Below are positions 42,312-48,507 of a stretch of 48,507 nucleotides of DNA, one piece after another. The position numbers and the translations under genes are program-made. The number at the start of each line of letters is the position of its first letter. The first letter of the stretch is position 1. Origin of the DNA: Actinokineospora pegani (GTDB taxonomy: Bacteria; Actinomycetota; Actinomycetes; Mycobacteriales; Pseudonocardiaceae); the NCBI RefSeq assembly GCF_009745975.1, contig NZ_WHOL01000050.1, forward strand, positions 1-48,507, in the 5' to 3' direction. Below the pieces are notes generated by a model. It was given only the letters and a program-made list of their open reading frames with translations, was not told the origin of the DNA and did no database searches.

Positions 42312-42848
42312 ATGAGCCTCGACCGCCCGGTCGCGCCCGACCCGTACGAGCTGCTGCCCGCCGCGGCCTCGTTCACCGTCACCTCCGACGACGTGCGCGA
42401 CGGCGAGAAGCTCGACCGCAAGCACGTGCACGACTCCGCGGGCGGCGCCAACTCCTCCCCCGCGCTGAGCTGGAGCGGCGCCCCCGAGGGCACCAAGAGC
42501 TTCGTGGTCACCTGCTTCGACCCCGACGCCCCGATCCCCGGCGGCTTCTGGCACTGGGTCGCGGTGAACATCCCGCTCGGCACCGGCTCGCTGGTCACCG
42601 GCGCGGGCGACAGCGACGCGACGCTGCCCCAGGGCGCGTTCCACGTGCGCAACGACATGGGCGCGCACGCCTACGCCGGGGCCGCGCCGCCGGAGGGCGA
42701 CCAGGACCACCGCTACTACTTCGTCGTGCACGCGGTGGACGTGGAGGCCCTCGACGTCGACGGCTCGGCCAGCCCGGCCGTGGTCAGCTTCAACCTGGCC
42801 TTCCACACGCTGGGCCGGGCGGTGCTGACCCCGACCTACCGGCACTGA
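42312..42848 (+). CDS. YbhB/YbcL family Raf kinase inhibitor-like protein (PEBP)
   Basis: A 178-aa phosphatidylethanolamine-binding-protein fold. Signatures: NSSPALSWSGAPEGTKSFVVTCFDPDAP, GFWHWVAVNIP, the NDMGAHAYAGAAPPEGDQDHRYYFVVHAVD segment. Ligand-site His and Asp residues are present. No signal peptide, so cytoplasmic. ATG at 42312 has a purine-rich GAGGGAA upstream. The bacterial role is unknown. Confidence 0.92.
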   Translation: MSLDRPVAPDPYELLPAAASFTVTSDDVRDGEKLDRKHVHDSAGGANSSPALSWSGAPEGTKSFVVTCFDPDAPIPGGFWHWVAVNIPLGTGSLVTGAGDSDATLPQGAFHVRNDMGAHAYAGAAPPEGDQDHRYYFVVHAVDVEALDVDGSASPAVVSFNLAFHTLGRAVLTPTYRH

Positions 42849-42888
42849 CCCACCGCGCCGACGATCGGGGGAATGCCGGGACCGGTCG

Positions 42889-44289
42889 ATGGGGTTGGAT
42901 GACGACGTGCACTTCGATCTGGTGATCATCGGGACCGGTTCCGGCAACTCGCTGCTCGACCCGCGGTTCGCGGGCCTGAAGGTGGCGATCGTGGAGCGCG
43001 GGGTGTTCGGCGGGACCTGCCTCAACGTCGGGTGCATCCCGACGAAGATGTTCGTCCACGCCGCCGACACCGCGCGCACGCCGTCGCTGTCCTCGCGCCT
43101 GGGGGTGGACGAGACGCTCGACGCCGTCCGGTGGACCGACATCCGCGACCGGGTCTTCGGCCGGATCGACCCCATCGCCGCGGGCGGGCGCGAGTACCGG
43201 CTCCACCACGGCGACAACTCCCACGTCACCGTCCTCGAGGGCGACGCGCGGTTCACCGGCGAGCGCGAGCTGGAGGTCACCCCCACCGACGGCGGCGCGG
43301 CGCGGACCGTCACCGCCGACCGGATCGTGCTCGCCGCCGGGGGCCGCGCGGCCGTCCCGGACTGGCCGGGCCTGGCCGGGGTCGAGTTCCACACCAGCGA
43401 CACGGTGATGCGGCTCGACGAGCTGCCCGCGCGCATGGCCATCGTCGGCGGCGGGTTCATCGCCGCCGAGTTCGCGCACGTGTTCTCCGCCTTCGGCGTC
43501 GAGGTCACGCTCGTGGTGCGCGGCGACCGGCTGCTGCGCCACGAGGACACCGACATCAGCGCCCGGTTCACCGAGCTGGCCCAGCGGCGCTGGGACGTGC
43601 GGCTCGGCCGCACGGTCGCCCGCGTCAGCGGCGACGGCCAGGTCAAGCGCCTGGAGCTGGACAACGGCGACGTGGTCGAGGCCGAGGTGCTGCTGCTGGC
43701 GGTGGGCCGGGTGCCCAACTCCGACCAGCTCGAGGTGGCCAAGGCGGGCATCGAGGTCGCCGCCTCCGGCCACGTCGTGGTCGACGAGTTCCAGCGCACC
43801 ACCGCCGAGGGCGTGTGGGCGCTGGGTGACATCAGCTCGCCGTGGGAGCTCAAGCACGTGGCCAACCACGAGGCCCGCGTCGTCCAGCACAACCTGCTCA
43901 ACCCCGACGACCAGCGCGCGGCCGACCACCGGTTCGTCCCGCACGCGGTGTTCACCAGCCCGCAGATCGCCTCGGTCGGCCTGACCGAGCAGCAGGCCCG
44001 CGCGCAGGGCCGCGCGTTCGTGACCGCGACGGAGGACTACGCGAACATCGCCTACGGCTGGGCGATGGAGGACGCCACCGGCTTCGCCAAGGTGCTCGCC
44101 GACCCGGCCACCGGGCAGCTCATCGGCGCGCACATCATCGGCCCGCAGGCGCCGTCGCTGATCCAGCCGCTGATCCAGGCGATGAGCTTCGGCCTGGGCG
44201 CGCGGGAGATGGCCAGGGGCCAGTACTGGATCCACCCCGGCATGCCGGAGCTGGTGGAGAACGCGCTGCTCAACCTGCCCCTGGACTGA
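42889..44289 (+). CDS. mtr: Mycothione reductase
   Basis: A 466-aa FAD-dependent disulfide reductase that restores mycothiol from mycothione with NADPH. The FAD loop is IIGTGSGNSLLD; the redox disulfide is C44/C49 in GGTCLNVGCIPTK; the NADPH loop is AIVGGGFIAAEFA; the C-terminal H449-P-G-M-P-E454 supplies the catalytic His-Glu of the partner subunit. The GTGSGNS variant of the first loop is characteristic of Mtr rather than of lipoamide dehydrogenase. Mycothiol marks actinobacteria. ATG at 42889 is used; a GTG seven codons in is also possible. Confidence 0.93.
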   Translation: MGLDDDVHFDLVIIGTGSGNSLLDPRFAGLKVAIVERGVFGGTCLNVGCIPTKMFVHAADTARTPSLSSRLGVDETLDAVRWTDIRDRVFGRIDPIAAGGREYRLHHGDNSHVTVLEGDARFTGERELEVTPTDGGAARTVTADRIVLAAGGRAAVPDWPGLAGVEFHTSDTVMRLDELPARMAIVGGGFIAAEFAHVFSAFGVEVTLVVRGDRLLRHEDTDISARFTELAQRRWDVRLGRTVARVSGDGQVKRLELDNGDVVEAEVLLLAVGRVPNSDQLEVAKAGIEVAASGHVVVDEFQRTTAEGVWALGDISSPWELKHVANHEARVVQHNLLNPDDQRAADHRFVPHAVFTSPQIASVGLTEQQARAQGRAFVTATEDYANIAYGWAMEDATGFAKVLADPATGQLIGAHIIGPQAPSLIQPLIQAMSFGLGAREMARGQYWIHPGMPELVENALLNLPLD

Positions 44290-44314
44290 CCGGTGGCGGC
44301 CAGGCCCCGGTCAG
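44286..44314. terminator. Hairpin containing both convergent stop codons, mtr/MFS
   Basis: CTGACCGG (44286-44293) pairs with CCGGTCAG (44307-44314) around a 13-nt GC-rich loop. The TGA stop of mtr and the stop of the convergent transporter both lie in the stem. Confidence 0.6.
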
Positions 44315-45591
44315 ACGTACCTGGGCCTGCCCGCCACCCAGCCCGCCACCAGTTGGCCGAGCAGCACCAGCAGGACCAGCAGCATCGAGGCGGTCCAGCT
44401 CCCGGTGGCGGCGTGCAGGTAGCCGAACAGGAACGGTCCGGCCGCGCCGATCAGGTAGCCGACGCTCTGCGCCATCGCCGAGAGCGACGCGGTGTCGGCG
44501 GGGGTGGCGGTGCGCAGCGAGATGAGCATGATCGCCAGCGAGAACACGGCCATGCCCAGCCCGACCAGCACCGACCACAGCAGCGGCGCGGCGGCCGGGG
44601 CCAGCCACAGCCCGAGCGCGCCCGCCATCCCGGCCAGGGTCAGGCCCGCGATCCAGGTGGACTGCTGCCCGGCGCGGGCGGCGGCGGGCGGGACGAGCAT
44701 GCTGACCGGGACGCCGACCATGCTGGCGACCGCGAGCATCAGCCCGGCCTGGCCGCGCTCGAGGCCCGCGGAGACGAACAGCTCGGGCAGCCAGCCCATG
44801 ACGACGTAGGCGACCAGTGCTTGCAGGCCGAAGAACGCGGTGACCCACCAGGCCAGCCCGCTGCCCCACAGCGACCGGCGTGCGACGGCCGGGCCCGCGG
44901 CCTCGGCGGCGGTGTGCCTGGCGGCGAGCGACCACAGCAGCAGCGCCCCCGCCGCGAGCAGCGCCCACGCGGCCAGCGCGGCCCGCCAGCCGCCCAGCGC
45001 GGCCTCCAGCACGGGGGTGGCGGCCGCGCCGATCCCGCCGCCCGCGGCCAGGGCCGCGGTGTAGACGCCGGTGATCAGGCCGACCCGGTGCGGGAACGCG
45101 GCCTTGATCACGACGGGGATCAGCACGTTGCCCACGGCGATGCCCGCGCAGGCGACCAGCGTGCCGCCGAGGACGACCGCGGGGCCGTCGACCACGCGCA
45201 GCAGCAGGCCCGCGGTGAGCACCGCCATCGCGATACCGACCGCGCGGGCCGTGCCCACCGCCCGGTTGAGCCGCGGCGCGAGGATGCCCGCGACGCCGAA
45301 GCAGACGGCGGGCACCGCGGTGAGCAGGCCCGCCCACGCCTGACCCGCGCCGACCGACACCCGGACTTCGTCGAGCACCGAGGCCAGGCTGGTCACCGCC
45401 GGGCGCAGGTTGGCCGCGGCGAGGGCCACCCCGGCGATCAGCAGCGGCGTGCCCGCCAACGCGGTGTTGCGACGTCCGGACGTCCTGGTGCGGACTGAAC
45501 GGCCCTGGTGCGCCATGGTGGACGTGACACCCTGGACATCCGCGACGAACACCTCGCCCGAGCCCGACCGCGGGCGGCGCTGGTCCGTCAT
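44311..45591 (-). CDS. MFS transporter, CynX/NimT type
   Basis: A polytopic membrane protein of 426 aa from ATG 45591, or 401 aa from ATG 45516; neither has a clear ribosome site, and the first 25 residues are polar, so the shorter form may be the true one. About twelve hydrophobic helices follow. AAANLRPAVTSLASVLDEV is the typical first-helix segment of CynX/NimT transporters, whose known substrates are cyanate and nitroimidazoles. Divergent from a FadR-type regulator that may control it. Substrate is not known. Confidence 0.82.
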   Translation of the reverse strand: MTDQRRPRSGSGEVFVADVQGVTSTMAHQGRSVRTRTSGRRNTALAGTPLLIAGVALAAANLRPAVTSLASVLDEVRVSVGAGQAWAGLLTAVPAVCFGVAGILAPRLNRAVGTARAVGIAMAVLTAGLLLRVVDGPAVVLGGTLVACAGIAVGNVLIPVVIKAAFPHRVGLITGVYTAALAAGGGIGAAATPVLEAALGGWRAALAAWALLAAGALLLWSLAARHTAAEAAGPAVARRSLWGSGLAWWVTAFFGLQALVAYVVMGWLPELFVSAGLERGQAGLMLAVASMVGVPVSMLVPPAAARAGQQSTWIAGLTLAGMAGALGLWLAPAAAPLLWSVLVGLGMAVFSLAIMLISLRTATPADTASLSAMAQSVGYLIGAAGPFLFGYLHAATGSWTASMLLVLLVLLGQLVAGWVAGRPRYV

Positions 45592-45607
45592 GGGGACGAG
45601 TATGACG

Positions 45608-45620
45608 AACGTAGGATGTT
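45608..45620. promoter_or_regulatory. Candidate operator/promoter between MFS and FadR-type genes
   Basis: An imperfect palindrome AACGTAGGATGTT (AAC-N7-GTT, 8 of 13 symmetric) sits midway in the 48-bp divergent gap. It contains TAGGAT (45612-45617), a good actinomycete -10 for the regulator gene 23 bp downstream. A GntR-type protein binding here could block both starts. Inference from position and symmetry. Confidence 0.4.
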
Positions 45621-45639
45621 TGACTGAGAGGATGGCGCT

Positions 45640-46317
45640 GTGCCGTTGGCCACTACCCGGCGATCCGGTCTCGTCGACCAGGTGATCGACCAGATGCGCT
45701 CGGCCATCACCGGCGGCGAGTGGAAGGTCGGCGAACGCATCCCGACCGAGCCCGAGCTGGTCGCCGCCCTGGGCGTGGGCCGCAACACCGTCCGCGAGGC
45801 GGTGCGCGCCCTGTCCCACGCCGGCCTGCTGGAGGTCCGCCAGGGCGACGGCACGTTCGTGCGCGCCACCAGCGAGTTCTCCGGGGCGGTGCGCAGGCTG
45901 GCCGGGGCGGAGCTGCGCGACGTGCTGCAGGTCCGCCGCATCCTGGAGGTCGAGGGCGCGCGCATGGCCGCCCAGAACCGCACCGACGCCGACCTCGCCG
46001 AGCTCGACGACCTGCTCGGCGCGCGGGACCGGTCGATGGCGGCCCAGGACTTCGCCAGCGGCGTCGACGAGGACGCCGCGTTCCACATCGCCGTCGTGCG
46101 CTGCTCGCACAACCCGCTGCTCACCGAGCTGTACCAGGGCCTCACCGAGATCGTCCGCGCCTCGGTCGCCAGCACGGTCACCGCCGCGCCCGCGACCGCG
46201 GCCATCGACCACGGCGGCCTGCTCGCGGCGATCAGGGCGGGCGACACCGACAAGGCCGCCAAGGAGGCGGGCGGCTTCCTCGACGAGCTCATCGCCCAGC
46301 TCGACTCCGCGGGCTGA
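45640..46317 (+). CDS. FadR/GntR-family transcriptional regulator (FCD domain)
   Basis: A 225-aa regulator. The winged helix is at about 10-75 (GEWKVGERIPTEPELVAALGVGRNTVREAVRALSHAGLLEVRQGDGTFV). The FCD domain follows, with D, H and H metal/ligand residues in DEDAAFHIAVV, and DHGGLLAAIRAGD. GTG at 45640. It is divergent from the MFS gene, the usual layout for a transporter and its regulator. Effector unknown. Confidence 0.9.
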   Translation: MPLATTRRSGLVDQVIDQMRSAITGGEWKVGERIPTEPELVAALGVGRNTVREAVRALSHAGLLEVRQGDGTFVRATSEFSGAVRRLAGAELRDVLQVRRILEVEGARMAAQNRTDADLAELDDLLGARDRSMAAQDFASGVDEDAAFHIAVVRCSHNPLLTELYQGLTEIVRASVASTVTAAPATAAIDHGGLLAAIRAGDTDKAAKEAGGFLDELIAQLDSAG

Positions 46318-46323
46318 CCGGTC

Positions 46324-47853
46324 TCACCGCCCGGCCGGGGCGCCGGGCGGGACGAACGGCAGGCCCGCGGGCGCGCCCGACTCGATCAGGCGCAGCAGGG
46401 CGCCGGTGTCGAGGTGGTCGGCCACCAGGTCGCCCAGCAGGTCGAGCTGGGCGGCGCGGGCGCCCGCGAACGAGGTGCCCGGGGCGGGCTCGAACCCGGT
46501 GCGGCCCGCCAGGTGGGCGACGTGGGCCAGGAACCCCCGGCGGACCGCGTCGTCCTCCAGGAGCCCGTGCCAGTGCGTCCCCATGGTCGAGCCGGAGACA
46601 GCCCCCTCCTCCGCCCCGTCGGGCAGGACCACCAGGCCCGGGTGCGCCGAGCGGGTGACCCGGCCGTGGTGGATCTCGTACCCACTGGCCCGCTGACCGA
46701 AGGCGGTCCCGGTCGGCCGGGCCAGGGTCTTGGCGCGGGCGAACTCCACGTCGAGGTCGAGCAGGCCCAGGCCCGCGACCTCGCCCGCACCCGACTCCAC
46801 CTCGTCGACGATCCGCCTGCCGAGCATCTGGAAGCCCCCGCAGACGCCGAGGACGGGCAAACCCGCGGCGGCGTGCGCGCGGACGGCGTCGGCGAGACCG
46901 GTCTCGCGCAGCCAGGCCAGGTCGGCGACGGTGGCCTTGGAGCCGGGCAGCACCACCAGGTCGGCGTCGGCCAGCCGGGAGGGCTCGGTGACGAAGCGGA
47001 CCGACACGCCCGGCTCGACGGCCAGCGCCTCCACGTCGGTGGCGTTGGAGACCCGGGGCAGCCGGACCACGGCGACGCGCAGCCACTGCTCCCCCAGCGG
47101 CGGCTCGGGCCTGCCGACCACGCCGTCGGCGGTGTAGGACAGCGAGTCCTCGGCGTCGATCCACAGCTCCTCGCGCCACGGCAGCACGCCGAGGACCGGG
47201 CGACCGGTCAACGCCCTGAGCTGGTCCAACCCCGGGGCCAGCAGCGCCGGGTCGCCGCGGAACTTGTTGACCACGAACCCGGCCACCAGGGCCTGGTCGG
47301 CGGCGTCGAGCAGGGCCAGCGTGCCGAACAGGTGCGCGAACACCCCGCCCCGGTCGATGTCGCCGACCACGAGCACCGGCAGGCCCGCCGCCCGGGCCAG
47401 GCCCATGTTCGCGATGTCGGTCGCGCGCAGGTTGATCTCGGTCGGCGACCCCGCGCCCTCGCAGATGACCACCTCGTAGTCGGCGCGCAGCCCGGTCAGG
47501 GTGTCCAGCACGGTCTCCAGCAGCCCCGCCTTGAGCGAGCGGTACGACTGGGCGCTGGTCACCCCCACCGGCTTGCCCAGCAGCACGACCTGCGAGGTGC
47601 GGTCGGAGCCGGGCTTGAGCAGCACCGGGTTGAACCGCACCGACGGCTCCAGGCCGCACGCCGCCGCCTGCAGGGCCTGGGCGCGGCCGATCTCGCCGCC
47701 GTCGGGGGTGACCGCGGAGTTGTTGGACATGTTCTGGGCCTTGAACGGCGCCACCCGGACCCCGCGCCTGGCCAGCCACCGGCACAGGCCCGCGACCAGG
47801 ACGCTCTTGCCCGCGTCCGAGGTCGTGCCCGCGACCAGCAGTGATCCGGTCAT
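46324..47853 (-). CDS. cobQ: Cobyric acid synthase
   Basis: A 509-aa amidotransferase that amidates adenosyl-cobyrinic a,c-diamide at b, d, e and g, using glutamine and ATP. The N-terminal dethiobiotin-synthase-like domain has [11 protein letters not shown] and [11 protein letters not shown]; the C-terminal glutaminase has the nucleophile Cys in [11 protein letters not shown] and the His in MGTHWHG. ATG at 47853 is the homology start. It ends 6 bp from the convergent FadR-type gene. Together with cobL, cobM and cysG it shows de novo cobalamin synthesis, though the genes are scattered. Confidence 0.94.
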   Translation of the reverse strand: MTGSLLVAGTTSDAGKSVLVAGLCRWLARRGVRVAPFKAQNMSNNSAVTPDGGEIGRAQALQAAACGLEPSVRFNPVLLKPGSDRTSQVVLLGKPVGVTSAQSYRSLKAGLLETVLDTLTGLRADYEVVICEGAGSPTEINLRATDIANMGLARAAGLPVLVVGDIDRGGVFAHLFGTLALLDAADQALVAGFVVNKFRGDPALLAPGLDQLRALTGRPVLGVLPWREELWIDAEDSLSYTADGVVGRPEPPLGEQWLRVAVVRLPRVSNATDVEALAVEPGVSVRFVTEPSRLADADLVVLPGSKATVADLAWLRETGLADAVRAHAAAGLPVLGVCGGFQMLGRRIVDEVESGAGEVAGLGLLDLDVEFARAKTLARPTGTAFGQRASGYEIHHGRVTRSAHPGLVVLPDGAEEGAVSGSTMGTHWHGLLEDDAVRRGFLAHVAHLAGRTGFEPAPGTSFAGARAAQLDLLGDLVADHLDTGALLRLIESGAPAGLPFVPPGAPAGR

Positions 47854-47902
47854 CGCAGCCTCCGCCTCCGTCGTGTCGGACTGGGCTGCCATCATCCCCG
47901 TC

Positions 47903-48507
47903 ATGTCCCGCGCATCGGTCACCGCCGTCCTGGTGCACTCGCCCTACCTCGGCCCGGCGACGCTGCGGCCGCTCGCGGACGCGCTGACCGCGCTCGGCCA
48001 CCCCCCGGTCCTGCTCGACCTGCTGCCCAGCGTGGCGGAGGCCCCGGTGCACCAGCGGCTGGTCGGCGCGTTCGCCGACGCGGTGTCCGACGCCGAGGTG
48101 CGGGGCCCGCTCGCCCTCATCGGGCACGGCGGGGCCGGGCCGCTGCTGCCCGCGTTCGCCGACGAGCTCGAGGAGCTCGACGTCAGCGCCCTGGTCTACC
48201 TCGACGCGGAGCTGCCGACCCCCGGGCGCAGCGTGCGCGAGCTCGACCCCGAGCGGTACGCGGCGGCGGCGCGGGCGGGCGGGCGGTGGGGCGAGCCGCT
48301 GGCGGCGATGGTCGAGGACCCGGTGCTGCGCGCGGAGATCACCGCGGAGCTGCCGGAGGTGCCGCTGGCCTACCTCAAGGAGGCCAGGCCGACCGTGCCG
48401 TGGACCGGCCCGACCGGCTACGTCGCGCTGTCGGACGGCCAGGCGCTGCTGGCCGCGCGGGCGGCGGGCTGGCCCGCGTGGGACCTGGGCGCCCACCACC
48501 TGGCGTG
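47903..48507 (+). CDS. Alpha/beta-hydrolase-like protein, cut by the window end
   Basis: A partial protein of 201 residues, from ATG at 47903 with no stop before the edge, 49 bp divergent from cobQ. The layout is hydrolase-like: [30 protein letters not shown], then [16 protein letters not shown] at the elbow, then LVYLDAELP. The elbow reads GHGGAG, with Gly (residue 76) where a serine nucleophile would be; related actinomycete proteins often read GHSGAG. It may be non-catalytic. The rest is outside the window. Confidence 0.65.
   Translation, partial: MSRASVTAVLVHSPYLGPATLRPLADALTALGHPPVLLDLLPSVAEAPVHQRLVGAFADAVSDAEVRGPLALIGHGGAGPLLPAFADELEELDVSALVYLDAELPTPGRSVRELDPERYAAAARAGGRWGEPLAAMVEDPVLRAEITAELPEVPLAYLKEARPTVPWTGPTGYVALSDGQALLAARAAGWPAWDLGAHHLA

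Noticed and set aside
40578-43955. A 1125-codon minus-strand open frame across five genes
   Set aside because: It spans recognised genes on both strands and contains no domain; high-GC lack of stops explains it.

Overview
This is a stretch of very GC-rich actinomycete chromosome. The order prepilin peptidase-aroE-mltG-ruvX-alaS, a mycothione reductase, paired XRE/DUF5753 and DUF397 genes, frequent GTG starts and TANNNT-type -10 hexamers point to the order Pseudonocardiales (an Actinokineospora, Saccharothrix or Lentzea-like organism). The genus is a guess. No tRNA, rRNA or CRISPR array was found.

Layout. 1-8445 (minus strand): a tandem GGGCT repeat at the edge, a prepilin peptidase of unusual base composition, the tightly overlapping aroE, mltG, ruvX, alaS run, two small envelope proteins and rarA. 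8464-9533 (minus): a DUF397 protein and its XRE/DUF5753 regulator. 9656-12294 (plus, divergent from the regulator): a compact ribosomal-peptide cluster of graspetide type, made of a 74-aa protein of unknown role, an 83-aa precursor peptide, an ATP-grasp ester/amide ligase and a long PIMT-like methyltransferase, closed by a hairpin. It looks less GC-rich than its surroundings. 12396-17556: a small unknown protein, a uridine-kinase-like protein, a methyltransferase, then a minus-strand operon of phosphotransferase, class V aminotransferase and zinc alcohol dehydrogenase. 17747-21802: aspS with a strong terminator hairpin, a divergent HTH protein, a small lipoprotein and a 419-bp relic of an IS5-type element.

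21803-25032 (minus): a fused siroheme synthase, a zinc-ribbon/HTH protein and an orphan winged-helix protein. 25252-28821: a 1189-aa secreted subtilase with a C-terminal malectin-like domain and a hairpin-rich leader. 28877-33822: a DEAD-box helicase, a small unknown gene, a multi-pass membrane protein, an esterase-like lipoprotein that lacks its nucleophile serine, and a trypsin-like secreted protease with a 12-bp inverted repeat in its leader. 34039-38592: corrin methyltransferases cobL and cobM, then bioF and a methyltransferase. 38729-42142: a GNAT acetyltransferase, a second trypsin-like protease, an M15-like lipoprotein and an M48 protease. 42312-48507: a PEBP protein, mycothione reductase, a CynX-type MFS transporter divergent from a FadR-type regulator, cobQ, and the start of an alpha/beta-hydrolase-like gene cut by the window edge.

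The most interesting object is the graspetide locus. The ligase and methyltransferase follow the architecture of aspartimide-forming graspetides, and the precursor has a Thr/Asp/Glu-rich tail with one Asp-Gly. The exact core sequence and the accompanying 74-aa gene and regulator pair may be undescribed. Convergent or isolated gene ends are marked repeatedly by perfect U-less hairpins.
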